A DNA stretch of 64,000 nt from Megamerina dolium. Taxonomy: Eukaryota; Arthropoda; Insecta; Diptera; Megamerinidae. This document shows, in pieces, positions 1 through 10,964 of this stretch. The translations under genes and the position numbers were made by a program. The stretch lies in assembly GCA_963854835.1 (NCBI GenBank), contig OY978525.1, positions 71,289,628 to 71,353,627 of the forward strand, given 5' to 3'. The notes under the pieces are model-generated. The model searched no databases and was not told the origin of the DNA. It saw only the letters and a program-made list of their open reading frames with translations. Numbering within the stretch: the stretch's first letter is position 1; the number at the start of each line of letters is the position of its first letter.

Positions 1-2079
1 GTCTTAACAGGAGCCCCTGCCACCTTCCAAAGACTAATGAACGATGTACTAACAGGACTTCAAGGTATAGATTGTTTTGTCTACTTGGATGACATCGTCG
101 TCTATGGTCGGAACTTGGCACAATATGAGTCGCGTTTACGAAAAGTATTTGGACTTTTACGTAAACATAACTTGAAGTTAAATACAGAAAAGTGCCAGTT
201 TCTACGAAAAGAGATAATTTACCTAGGCCATAAGTGCTCTGAGGAAGGGGCATTGCCAGATCCCAGTAAGGTAGAATGTGTCAAAAATATTCCTGTTCCA
301 AGAAATAGGAAAGATGTTCAGGCATTCTTAGGTTTAGTAAATTATTACCGAAAATTTGTTGAGAATATGGCTAGTATGGCACTGCCAATAAACAAACTAC
401 TCAGGAAAGACGCGAAATTTGAATGGACAGAAAAATGTCAGAAAGCTTTTAAAGATTTGAAGCAAGCAATTTGCTCTCCGCCAATTTTAGCCTACCCAGA
501 TTTTTCTAAATCTTTTGTGTTAACAACAGATGCCAGCAACGAGGCTGTAGATGCAATTCTATCGCAAGGTGAAATTGGAAAAGATAGACCAATAGCCTTT
601 GCGAGCAGGACGCTCAGTGATACCGAGAAAAGGTATTCTACCATCGAAAAGGAATTCCTGGCCATCGTGTGGGCTGTGAAGAATTATCGAGCTTATCTAC
701 TCGGTAGACCGTTCAAGATCTACACCGACCACCAGCCACTACGAGGAATTGCAAACCTAAAGGATCAGACATCACGTTTAGCACGTTTCAGGCACAAATT
801 ATCTGAATTTGATTTTGAAATAATTTATAAACCAGGCAAACGGAACTTGAACGCGGATGCGCTCAGCAGAGTTCCACAACCGAATCAGGAGTCAACAATG
901 GTTGTGACTCGTTCTATGGCGAGGAATAAAGTCAATGAAACTGAAAGCCAAGAAGAGCCTGAAGAAAACTCTTATGACGAATTAGAACTATATGAAAATG
1001 CAGAAAATCAGGAGAACAAGAATGCGGAACTTCTCACTGATGAGAAGGATATATCGACAATACTTCGCAACTTCCATGATTCACCTTTAGGAGGGCATCA
1101 GGGTGCTTTGAAAATTTATTTCAGGATTAGAAGACAGTACAGGTGGAAAGGTATGCTAAGCCAGATTAAAGAATATGTTAAAAATTGTAAAAAATGTCAA
1201 ACTAACAATAGCTCAAGGCTCACGAAAATGCCAATGATATTAACTGATACACCATCTAAGCCATTTGAAAAGGTATATATGGACATGGTAGGAATTCTTC
1301 CAGAGACGACATCTGGAAACAAATACATACTTACATTTCAAGATGATTTTTCCAAATTTTTTATTTGTGTAGCTATACCAGATGCTGAAGCTAGCACGTT
1401 AGCAAAAGCGTTTTACAACGAAGTTATTGCGCGATATAACATACCAACATTTTTAGTGACTGATAATGGTACAAATTTCATTTCGAAACTGTTTTCTGAT
1501 ACATGCACGATGCTGGGTGTTAAAAAACTGCATATAACACCGTACCATCCACAAGCAAATGGTTCTTTAGAAAGGAGCCACAGACCTTTAGCAGAATATC
1601 TTAGGAGTTTTATTAAAGGAGATGGGTCAAATTGGGACCAATGGTTAGCATCAGCGATGCACGTACACAATAACACCATACATACTTCGACGAAACGTAC
1701 ACCATTCAGTGTCCTATACGGTTTCAATATCGATATGCCGACAAGCCTAAAAACGAAAAAATCACCTCTGTACAATACAGATGATCAAAATAAAGTATTA
1801 AAATACCAACTACAAAGGTCACACGAGTTAGTAAGGGAAAATCAAGAAAAAGCAAAGAAATCAGCTAAAATTCAATACGACAAAGGGATCCACTCTATAA
1901 TTTTTAAAATAGGTGATAAAGTATTACAGAGAAACCAGACTAGGAAAAATAAATTTAGTCCCATCTGGACAGGATCATACGATGTGATACATGTGGACAG
2001 TCCAGTAACGACGACTATTAAAATCGGACAAAATGGTAAAAAGTACCATAACAACTTACTAAAACATTTTTATCAATAA
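1..2079 (+). CDS. Gypsy-A pol, partial (RT end, RNase H, integrase)
   Basis: The frame is open from base 1 to a TAA at 2077-2079, giving about 692 visible residues. It begins inside reverse transcriptase at the conserved GAPATFQRLM segment. The catalytic YLDD is at residues 28-31. RNase H follows with TTDAS around residue 177 and a TDHQPL motif. The integrase zinc-binding HHCC region starts near residue 359 (His-containing GGH, then CKKC). The integrase core shows MDMVG, TDNG (Asp about 488) and a Glu about 524, a DD35E spacing. The first ATG at 37 is internal and is not a real start. The product would copy element RNA and insert the cDNA in the nucleus. No lesion is visible in this part. Confidence 0.92.
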   Translation, partial: VLTGAPATFQRLMNDVLTGLQGIDCFVYLDDIVVYGRNLAQYESRLRKVFGLLRKHNLKLNTEKCQFLRKEIIYLGHKCSEEGALPDPSKVECVKNIPVPRNRKDVQAFLGLVNYYRKFVENMASMALPINKLLRKDAKFEWTEKCQKAFKDLKQAICSPPILAYPDFSKSFVLTTDASNEAVDAILSQGEIGKDRPIAFASRTLSDTEKRYSTIEKEFLAIVWAVKNYRAYLLGRPFKIYTDHQPLRGIANLKDQTSRLARFRHKLSEFDFEIIYKPGKRNLNADALSRVPQPNQESTMVVTRSMARNKVNETESQEEPEENSYDELELYENAENQENKNAELLTDEKDISTILRNFHDSPLGGHQGALKIYFRIRRQYRWKGMLSQIKEYVKNCKKCQTNNSSRLTKMPMILTDTPSKPFEKVYMDMVGILPETTSGNKYILTFQDDFSKFFICVAIPDAEASTLAKAFYNEVIARYNIPTFLVTDNGTNFISKLFSDTCTMLGVKKLHITPYHPQANGSLERSHRPLAEYLRSFIKGDGSNWDQWLASAMHVHNNTIHTSTKRTPFSVLYGFNIDMPTSLKTKKSPLYNTDDQNKVLKYQLQRSHELVRENQEKAKKSAKIQYDKGIHSIIFKIGDKVLQRNQTRKNKFSPIWTGSYDVIHVDSPVTTTIKIGQNGKKYHNNLLKHFYQ

Positions 2080-2944
2080 GTAATAGTAGTTTAACTAAGT
2101 AATAGTATTTGTGGTAAAAAAAAAAGAAAAAAAAGGAAAATTCAGTTAGGATATCAAATACAATAGTGTGAAGTAAGAACTATTAGTTAAGCTTCACACA
2201 ATAATTTACTAAAACCCTTCCACCCAAACTTAGATTAATATTAAATTCGATGATCCAAACCTCTACAAAAAATACCCTACAATAACATAATACCGAGTAT
2301 GCATAAAAGCATGAGAACGAAATGTACAAAACAAAGATACAAGAGAATTAAATTTTCAGACCAAGCAAAATACATAATACTACAAAAATGCAAAAAAAAA
2401 TCCGTACAAAAAAAAATTTAATTAACAGCACGTTGACCATATTAAACAAAATGCATAACAATGCAGCACCTGCACAATAACGTGAGAACGAAATAATAAG
2501 GCATATACTCGTAGATACACGAGAATCAAATTATAGACAAAATGCACATAACACAAGCAAATGCGCAACTATGAAAATTTTTGGCTTTGGGCATGAAAGT
2601 ATAAAATTCATAAACATGATAATTAAAATAATTCCAATATATAAGAATATTTTTTAAAATAAACAATTTCTAGATGCAAGAAAAAATAATAATAATACAT
2701 CATGAATCAAGTGGCGTTTTATAATATGCTGACCATAGATGTAGGGAAATAAATTTAATCGACTGACAATTATGGGAATTGTATTAGAATTACATTTATT
2801 TATTCTTTTTTTCTTTCTCCTTTCCTTCATTTTAATACATCATTTTTGACAGCAATAGAATAAAATATTAATATATACAAAAAATATATTAAAATACTAA
2901 AATTTTCTCCATTATTATCGTACAAGAATACAGGGTCCCTCAAG

Positions 2945-3009
<65 letters not shown>

Positions 3010-4308
3010 ATATATATATATATATATCCGTAAAAATAAGATGATGTATATGTAACAAAATACGTTCCGATTTCAGCGGATAATATTGAAAATCGTACCA
3101 CCTACAAGTACGAAAAGTTGGTTATTGCAACTATGAAGAGAAAATGCAATGTGGTCCCTATATTTTTGTCCAAACAACAATGCATTTTTAATACCTTTTA
3201 AAAAATTAAGTATAGATTATAAATGAATATTGCAAAAAAAAAAAGTTAATTAATTAAGAATATATATATGTATATCTTATAAGAAAAACTAACTAAATGA
3301 GTGTTATAGTAGATATAGTAATTATAATATATATAGTAGATGCAAGTGATCTATTATTGAAAAAGAATCTGGTAATTCCCCTACAAACACAAGAGAGCAG
3401 CAGTATGTCCACGAGAATCCAAAATCAACTCATACTGTGAAATTGCGAGAGATGCAAACGCAGCAACATTAACAGCTTTAACAACAGTAACAACCAAGAG
3501 AAGGATGACACAAAACTATTCTTGAGGCAGTAAATAACAAATAAACCCATAACAGAAAACAAAGCAGGCCCAGTACAGCGAGTACCCATAAAAAACTTAC
3601 AAAACAATAAAACTTACAACAAATAACTTTGGCGTACCTAGACAGCGTGACAATAATAGCTATGAGATATCAACAATAGCTAATAGCTAATATTGAGACA
3701 TCAACAATAACAGCTATGCAACCAAAATCGAATAAAATATTTCTACTACTGTATTTATCAGTGACAATGGATTTTGATCCACATCAGAAGAAAATGATAA
3801 ACAATAGAACCAAAATTACATATTCATTATTGCTCCAATTATTGAACACTTACACCAGGAGTACAGAGTTTCACATCGACAATATTGCTTAGCAGTGCGG
3901 TACACATAAAACCCACTTTGCAAGCTATTGTTCTTACCATTCCTATACAAAAAAAAAATCTGTCCAGAAGATCAACTAAATGTAAATAATCTCGCTCTAA
4001 TTGCCGAAACAAAAATCGAACCTTGATAAAGGAGAAGTTACTGTTTGCATCACTAGAATTCAACAACAAAATCTGCAATAAAACCATTAAAAAAAAAAGT
4101 TAAGTACAGCAGACAACAACTAGCAGGAAACTCATCGTCATCATTGGCACCATAATCACCGAATTACCAGTAACCATATATGTACATAATACTTCGTATT
4201 TTATTCCTATTAGTATCATACATAAGCATAATTTTAACTTCTTCCTTATAAGAAAAAATTATTATTATTTCATAATGATAATTTTTTCTTCCTGAGAGAA
4301 GGGAAAGA
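2080..4308 (+). other. Gypsy-A non-coding region between pol and 3' LTR
   Basis: This is 2.2 kb of A-rich sequence with no long open frame on the sense strand and no recognisable envelope gene. Parts of it (about 2080-2110 and 3840-3930, and the run before the LTR) resemble the tail of the relic at 58851-60707, so it is an integral part of the element rather than flanking DNA. It holds an AT microsatellite at 2947-3028. It ends in the purine-rich GAGAGAAGGGAAAG, the expected plus-strand primer just before the LTR. A lost envelope gene cannot be excluded. Confidence 0.6.
2947..3028. repeat. (AT)n microsatellite
   Basis: About 80 bases of nearly pure AT dinucleotide repeat, interrupted once by GAT near 3007-3009. 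It lies inside the non-coding tail of Gypsy-A. Confidence 0.97.
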
Positions 4309-5083
4309 TGTTGCGAGCCAAAATATGATATATGCACATATGCATATTTTGCCTCGCGACATATTTCCCGAAATTGGGAACTACATATTTGTCAATACAC
4401 ATACCAACATTGTTCGAAGTTGTGATATACACAATCCATACTAATATTACTTATAATTGTGGAATGTCAGAACATTGCACTAACTGAGTTGCAGCTGGGT
4501 GTGAAAATGCTGACAAAGCACCTTCCCACACAATTCGTAGTTCTGCACTTACGTAAGCATACCTGTGTAAGCATACATGACAACTAAAATCACGCGGTCT
4601 ACTCATATGTGAGAATATCAAAAAGTTGCTTTCTCATGTAGAATATACACACATGGAGAGTACATCGATCGTGTACATAAACACATATAGTACATACATA
4701 CATAAAAGTGGTGTGAATATATTATGGTATGTTATATGTTGGTATGTGGGTAGATTGATATGTGGCTAGTGTTAGAAAAATGGATATAAGCTGCCAGCTT
4801 ACTGAAGGCAGTGGTTATTCAGTTGTGAGTCTTACTTCGAAGTGTTAGCATTAAGAATAAGTGTAAATACTGCGATCCTTACGAGGCCCTCCAGTATTAG
4901 TGTAAAAGTGAAAAATATAAAACACCAGCAATAAAGTAAAAACCGCAAGTATCCTTAATAAAATATAATTGTTTTATTTCAGTCAACGAGTGAGGTAGAC
5001 TCCAGGGATATTTAGGAGCTTAGGTCTAAGTGTCAATCTTGTGAGCGAGGGACTTAGTAAGTGTGGAAAAATAGTACACAACA
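4309..5083 (+). repeat. Gypsy-A 3' LTR
   Basis: The LTR starts TGTTGCGAGCC directly after the purine tract and ends ...ACACAACA, giving short terminal inverted repeats TGTTG/CAACA and a length of about 775 bases. Near its end it has AATAAAG-type polyadenylation sequence (about 4930). The relic at 60708 begins with a similar LTR start after a similar tract. The right boundary is inferred from the inverted ends only, because no second full LTR is in the window. Confidence 0.65.
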
Positions 5084-5463
5084 CAGGGTTTAGTCGTACG
5101 GCTGAAATTGTATATTTAAGAAATTTATTGCGTTTTCTTTTATCAATGAAATGTTGCACTTTTTTTACCCTTTGCCAGGGTTGTCAAAATTTCCTGTTCT
5201 TTTCTTAAATGCATGTAGCCTTTTCATCGGGTGTTCTTTTTTCAAAAATGTTGCCCTCTAAACGGGGAAAAGTGTAACATTTTTACACTCTATTAAATGG
5301 CAGGCCGAAAATGTTGCACTGCAAATTAGCCGATTCTCAATCAATCTTTTGTGATTTCTAGTGGAATAAAAAGAAAAATTAATAAATAAATATATAAAAC
5401 ACTATAATGCAAGCTAACGTGGAGAGTGTAATTATTGCAACAAGTGAAGTTCTAAACAACTGG

Positions 5464-5496
5464 ATTCATCTTCGTCTTCTGAAGACGAAGATGAAT
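5464..5496. repeat. Near-perfect 33-base palindrome
   Basis: The arm ATTCATCTTCGTCTTC (5464-5479) is followed by a single T and its exact reverse complement (5481-5496). Transcribed RNA or single-stranded DNA would fold into a 16-bp hairpin with almost no loop. In translation it gives an acidic SSSEDEDESS-like string, which is a by-product and not evidence for a gene. Confidence 0.95.
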
Positions 5497-6179
5497 ATAT
5501 ATCATCATGTATATATATCAGCATTACATGTACATATATCAGCATTATAACAGAACATTTGCGAGTATAACATTTTTTTTGTTCTTTTCTTACATGGAAA
5601 AGGTAGGATTTTTGTCGGGTAACAGGCAACACTAGAGAAGTGTTCCCATTTAAAGGTGTAACACGCTATTAGATTTTTTTTTTTTAGAAAATATTTTAGT
5701 TCTTATATGTTCGTCTGGATTGTATTTATTCTTCTAGTAATTATATATACTCTTTCTCAAACTAAATTATTTGCTGGTGTCATATGCATTTTGAATTTTA
5801 TTTAGTTTTTATTTTTCTATGCTTTTTTTTGTGTTCTCACGGTTTTTTGTATATACGTTCTCACTCTACCATAGTGTATGTTGTATAACAGTTGTTTGAT
5901 GATAATTAAATATACAAATTTGTTCATATATATTTGTTATATATGTTGTGATCGCCATGTTTTGTACATTTTGTTCCCATGTTTTTGTACATTTTTTTTT
6001 TAAGTAAAACTTCTTAGGCGGCGGTGTCGCAAATGGATTGTGAAATTTTTAAAGCTATTTTCGTTACATGAGTAGGAAGAAATATATAGCTTAGAGGAAG
6101 GGAGAATGAAAAAGAAATCAACATTTGCACAACGATACAAAGCAATAGATCATGATTCAATAGATCATGGCAATAGAAA

Positions 6180-6180
<1 letters not shown>

Positions 6181-6214
<34 letters not shown>
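6181..6214. repeat. (TG)n(AG)n microsatellite
   Basis: Five TG units are followed by twelve AG units. Opposite-strand translation gives a spurious LSLSLSHTHT peptide. Confidence 0.97.
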
Positions 6215-8100
6215 CAACCAGTGAATAATAAACGAATAATAACAATTAATGAGAGAGTAAAATATTAGGCAAATACAATACAATACTTATGTACAACGAT
6301 ATAAAGACGATAGAGTGTACATGCGCATTTACAAACAACGGTCACACAGGCCTCATAGTCAGACACATACTGAAAATGTTGTTTTCGTGTTATTACGTGC
6401 TCGCATCTACATGGGAGACACATTCAATACAGTGTTGCCAGGACGTCAAAAATAAAAAAGCTAGATCGGCCAAATAAAAACGCTAAATAAGCTGAATGGT
6501 TCAAAAAAAAAGGGTAAAGGACGGACTTTTCGACATTTCATAAACAGTTTATATTTTATTTTTAACATGTATGCATTTCAGTTCAACAATCGAAGCAACA
6601 AATATATGAGAAAATACCTTCATAAAACTATTAATATATATAATTACCCTGGCCCTAAGCTCCAACTAGGAGTTTAAAAGGAGAAAAAAAAAAAATTACA
6701 AACATTAAATCAAGCGCTTTAGTTTCAATAACTAAATAACATGTGAATTTAGAAGAGGACAGTGTCAAACTATTTCAACGTTCTACAAAAACAGCCTATT
6801 GCCGACTAATTCAAAATTATATTATTCCATAGTCGACTATATCTAACATGTAACTATTTCCTTTTCATCGGATGAATTGGATGAACTACTTGTTTAAATA
6901 TATATCACAAGAGTCTAACATCCTTATGAGCTGGGCTGCATTACAGTATTAAAAGGTACTGTAGCCTTGTCGAATGCGCAATAGGGTCAAAATTTTGGTT
7001 GCGATTTGCAATATCGAATCTTTTGTCAGTAAGCTAATATACTCGAACTTTTTACTTGCACATCCTGTAATTGAAACAAATATTCCGCGCAACACAGCTG
7101 ACCATTTAACATAAGAGAATGATAATAGCGGCAAATATGATCGACCAAATGTGATGCTGCTAGATGATAGTTCTCATAAAAAAGTCTCTTCGCTTTGTAA
7201 CACAGCGTTGCACTGAATTTATACAATCTCTTGAATTGTTTGAATTGAGGATTACCCTTAAAAAAAGGTACATTGAAAATAAGAAAGGGCTAGAAAAAGT
7301 CACGAAACTAAACAAAAATGCTAAACTGGCAACACTGATAATAATGATTAAGGCGCTTATTATACGAAAGCACACGGACGACAGAATATTAATCTAATCT
7401 AATCGGTTCTCAGTGAATTCGGCAGACCGTGACGTCACAGTATTTCCAATAGTTGAAATATTCATTCATTATTCCGCATTGTTTATATAATTAATAATTA
7501 TATTATATATTATAGTATAATTAACAAAGTAAGACAATCCGAGAGAGGAATTTTGATGCTCTCATTTTGAAATAAGTGTATAGAAGAAAATCAAAAGACA
7601 GCTATGTGAAATCTATCAAAGTGAAAAATTCGAAAATATTTTGTTACAATAACCCTCAAACATCTTACATGCATTTGTTTATTCTTTCTTTTCGATTATT
7701 ACTAATTTTATTTTAATTACAATTGTGTGATAGTCACCAATAAGAGTGGACGTGTTTTGTATCTCTCCTTTAATAGAGTTAAATAAATAATTGATTTCGG
7801 TTTAAAATATCAAATATATTGCGAAAAGACGCTAAATAAAATCAACCAGTTATTTCTGTTTTTTTTATTGCTTATACAGATAAGTAGAAATAAAAATAAA
7901 ATCAAAGAAAAAAAATAATAACATTGTTACAAACATATTTTGTTTGTAATATGAGTGTTCGGAGCTCTCCTGTCCGGCAAAGGCAATCGCCTGTTAATGT
8001 GTGTGTAAATCATAATTTACAATCACCGGCGCAAACCCCCCGATAAGTGCATTATCAAAAAAATCAGTTGATACACACTGCACAAGTGAAAGTAACAGTG

Positions 8101-8180
8101 CAAATCGGAACAAGTGCAGAATACGGACTCAGAAGGGGGAAAAAAATAAAAACTTGCCTCGGATAGAGCTTCGTTTTGTG
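8101..8180. repeat. One arm of an inverted repeat (partner 9240-9322)
   Basis: The reverse complement of this segment aligns over about 80 bases with 9240-9322, with roughly 90% identity by eye. Shared words include ACAAAACGAAGCTCTATCCGA and CCGTATTCTGCACTT. The arms are about 1.06 kb apart and flank SINE copy 1. The family of the repeated segment is not recognised; an upstream piece (from about 7950) could encode MSVRSSPVRQRQSPVNV before a stop. It may be the start of an unidentified element present in two opposite copies. Confidence 0.75.
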
Positions 8181-8542
8181 AATAAAAAAAAATAATATGT
8201 GGCACTTAAAGCCCCAAAGGGCTCATTAGCCGAGCTTCTCTTCCATTACTGTCGTGCGTCTTAAACTTGGACAGTATTAGAATGGACCTACTTATTTTAG
8301 CCGGTTCCGAACGGCAGAACACTTGTGACATCACTTTTTCTGAGCTTTGTCACAGAGTTCTTTAAGAAGCTTTTTCATGGCAAGTTGTTACTGTCGGAAG
8401 AATTGCCAATTGCTTGCCGACAGGTGGGTACCGTTCGAAAGAAAAATCTTTTCGATATTAAATTTGTTATGCATCAGCCGGGTATTGAACCACGACCTAC
8501 AGATCAGAAGGCGAACACATTAACCACTGAGCTACGGCACCC
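8181..8542 (-). mobile_element. tRNA-derived SINE, copy 1
   Basis: Read on the minus strand, the copy starts GGGTGCCGTAGCTCAGTGG, a tRNA-like 5' region with an A box (TAGCTCAGTGGTTAA) and a B box (GGTTCAATACC). About 270 bases of tRNA-unrelated body follow, ending in GGGGCTTTAAGTGCCACATA and a T-rich tail. Five other copies are in the window (10031, 23490, 52054, 52903 and 53994). No clear target duplication is seen here. The left end directly abuts the inverted-repeat arm at 8101-8180. Confidence 0.88.
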
Positions 8543-9417
8543 ACATTACTACGGCTACATTACTGTAGTAAAGCGAAAAGAAGTCCCCAAAATTCAAAAC
8601 AAATGAATTCAACAAAAATTCAGAAGCAAAACACTACCCCCCCCCACTAATTTTTAGTATTGAAATTTTATTCATTTGTTTCAATATTGTATTCACCATC
8701 AGGATAATCTACAACATAGGGCCCTAACAATGTGGTCTTTATTAGATTAATAAAAGAATTAGTTAATTATACTATTTCATCCTAATTTTCCTTAATTCTT
8801 TTGTCTATCTCTACCGCTATGATTATAACTGTCTCACTATTCCTCTGTGCACATATTTGCTATAGCGAAAGTATGATCATAAAAAAATGTATTTAAAATT
8901 ATATTTAAAAAATTATCTAAAAATATGATTTATATACCATTGGAAAGGTCCTATGATCTATGATCTTTGAAATAATATATAATTTTTGATAGATTAATGG
9001 GGAACTTTTTCGAAAAAAAAATCGGTTTTTCCAAAATTTTTATAAAAAATTTATAATTTTCTTCATAACATTTAAAAAGTTAAAAATTCATATAAAATAT
9101 TATATACCTGTAAAAAGGTATTAAAATTACCTGTGTTTTGATACCCATATTGTAGAAAAATTTGCTTGTCTCTCGAGTAATCTCGACCTCAATTTTGAAC
9201 TTTGACCGTGAACCACGCCTTGTATGGGCATTTTCGGAGACAAAACGAAGCTCTATCCGATGCAATTTTTTATTTTTTTTTTCCTTCTGAGACCGTATTC
9301 TGCACTTATGCCGTGCAAATCTCTTGCCTGCACATATTCCTCACTCTAACACTACATCAAATTTGGCAACAACAAACTCATGTCCAATCACATCAAATAT
9401 AGACAAAAAAAAATAAT
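8543..9417. other. AT-rich spacer before LINE
   Basis: Nothing coding is recognised. The stretch contains the second inverted-repeat arm (9240-9322) and leads without a clear junction into the LINE ORF1 region. The 5' boundary of the LINE could lie anywhere between about 9330 and 9420. Confidence 0.5.
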
Positions 9418-10964
9418 ATGTTCTCTTGTGATATACTATCTCCCTCTATACCGTGGAGTGTACAATGCGCTTCTCCTGTTGTAATACCAACAGCTACAAC
9501 ATCAAAGCAAACAAATAACGGCCTTTCTACTGAAGTGCATGACCCAGTGGCGAAAATATTATCTCCAAGAAAAATTTCAAACCCCCACCCATTTTCTTAA
9601 GAGAACGCAACTCAGATAAGTTGATTTCTAGAATTACAAGTCTTATAGGACCAAAGAATTTCCACGTTGTTCCTATTCGCAAAGGCCAAATTGAGGAAAT
9701 GAAAGTGCAAATATATATCGAAATTCATTATCGCAAAGTAATTGTAGAGTTTGATGCTGTAAAAAAGAATTACTACACATATCAGCTAAAAAGTAGTAAG
9801 GGCTTAATCGTTGTACTCAAAGGCGTCGAACCCAACGTTGATATTAACGAAATCAAACTCGCCCTTCAGGAAGAAGGGTTTGAAGCCAAAACAGGATTCA
9901 ATATTCTCAACAAGAGCAATATACCTCAACCGTTATATCGCATTGAGCTTCAGCCTGAAACAAAAACCCTAAAAAAAGGTGAAGTACACCCCATATATAA
10001 AATTCGATATTTATTGCATCGCAAAATTACCGTGCCGTAGCTCAGCGGTTATTGTGTTCGCCTTCTGATCTGTAGGCTGATGCATAACAAATTTAATATC
10101 GATAAAATTTTTCTTTCGAACGCTACCTACCTGTCGGCAAGCAATTGGCAATTCTTCCGACAGTAACAACTTGCCATGAAAAAGCTTCTTAAAGAACTCT
10201 GTGACAAAGCTCTGAAAGCTCAGCCCATGTCACAAGTGTTCTGCCGTTCAGAACCGGCTAAAATAAGTAGGTCCCTCCTAATACTGTCTAAAATTTAAGA
10301 CGCACAACAGTAATGGAAGAGAAGTTCGGCCTATGCGCCCTTTGGGGCTTTAAGTGCCACATATTTATTTTTTTTTTAAATCACAATCGAAGAACCCCAT
10401 AAGAGAACTGGACCTGCTCAGTATAGCAACTGCCAACAGCATGGACACACTAAGACATATTGTACTCTGCCAGCTGTTTGTGTGATTTGTGGAGATCTCC
10501 ATAAATCAAACATATGCCCAAAGTCTAAAGGCGATGCTAGCATGAAAAAATGCAGCAATTGTGGAGGTAATCACACCGCAAATTATAGAGGTTGCCCCGT
10601 ATATACAACCCCAAAGCTAAATTTCTCCTCTAGCAAACAACTACTAAAACCAGTTGAGCAAACTCAGATAGCTAACTCAAATAAGAGACAAAATCGTGAT
10701 CCAACACAATTCTTCTCTGCAATCTCAAATAAGAATCAAACCAATTCATACGCTAGTGTCTTAAAACATAACCCACACCAACAAAGCAATGTAAATTATG
10801 AGCAGAAGCACTCACTGCCCACCCAACAGCCAAGTACCCTTGAACATTTGCTTCAAACGTTAATCCAGAATATGAACCAATTCATGAACTCAATGCAAAC
10901 AATGATGCAAGAAATGATGAAAAATCAATCGATGTTACTCCAAACATTGCTATCCAGACCATGA
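9418..10964 (+). pseudogene. Jockey-type LINE ORF1 (gag-like RNA-binding protein)
   Basis: The product would coat element RNA. Reading moves from a first frame (9418-9600) to a second (9621-10040), with a stop and frame change between. The second part has the segment before the knuckles typical of Jockey ORF1 (YYTYQLKSSKGLIVVLKGV and the following GFEAKTGFNI). A SINE then interrupts it at 10031-10377. The frame resumes with the knuckles: CVICGDLHKSNICP and CSNCGGNHTANYRGCP (about 10480-10600). A Gln/Met-rich tail ends at TGA 10962-10964. That stop overlaps the ORF2 start in ATGA. Confidence 0.85.
10031..10377 (+). mobile_element. tRNA-derived SINE, copy 2 (B box deleted)
   Basis: A plus-strand copy inserted in LINE ORF1. 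It starts GTGCCGTAGCTCAGCGG and ends GGGGCTTTAAGTGCCACATA plus a T-rich tail. Relative to the complete copies it lacks about 18 bases between CTGTAGG and CTGATGCATAAC. That segment holds the B box, so this copy should lack a normal internal Pol III promoter. Flanking ATCGCAAAATTA / ATCACAATCGAA may be a decayed target duplication. It is more diverged than the copies near 52-54 kb. Confidence 0.88.

Larger units (their letters stand above)
1..5083 (+). mobile_element. Gypsy-A LTR retrotransposon, 5' part outside window
   Basis: This is the 3' portion of a Ty3/Gypsy element: the end of reverse transcriptase, RNase H and integrase (to 2079), a long non-coding stretch, a purine-rich tract at about 4294-4308 and a 3' LTR (4309-5083). 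The 5' LTR, gag and protease lie upstream of the window. Related pieces occur at 14640-15670 (minus strand) and 58851-61045 (plus strand), which is how the non-coding tail and LTR were assigned. No target duplication can be tested because only one end is visible. The visible coding part has no stop or frameshift, so this copy is younger than its relatives. Confidence 0.85.
5084..8180. other. AT-rich intergenic stretch, no gene recognised
   Basis: No convincing coding region is seen. Short frames here are low-complexity. A 33-base palindrome lies at 5464-5496 and a TG/AG microsatellite at 6181-6214. T-rich sequence at about 5800-6010 resembles, in reverse complement, the AGCATGAGAACG/GTACAAAAC motifs of the Gypsy-A tail and may be a small antisense relic. 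Sequences around 5190-5280 and 5578-5640 share GTTCTTTTCTTA-type words, suggesting an old local repeat. Poly(A)/poly(T) tracts are common. Confidence 0.6.

Noticed and set aside
1413..1775. 120-codon open frame opposite Gypsy-A pol
   Set aside because: It lies wholly antisense to conserved integrase sequence and has no known motif; codon shadow.
2080..4308. Envelope gene after Gypsy-A pol
   Set aside because: No sense-strand frame of useful length, signal peptide or transmembrane pattern was found.
5432..5632. 66-codon minus-strand frame with SSSSSEDEDESS
   Set aside because: The acidic string is the translation of the 33-base palindrome.
6014..6283. 89-codon minus-strand frame with LSLSLSHTHT
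   Set aside because: The middle is a translated TG/AG microsatellite and the rest has no recognisable feature.
8470..8542. tRNA gene suggested by A and B boxes
   Set aside because: The tRNA-like head is attached to a repeated body and inserted with duplications; it is a SINE head and not a functional tRNA gene.
8325..8606. 93-codon frame ending in a tRNA-like region
   Set aside because: Translation of the SINE; identical peptides occur at every other copy (for example 52200-52457).
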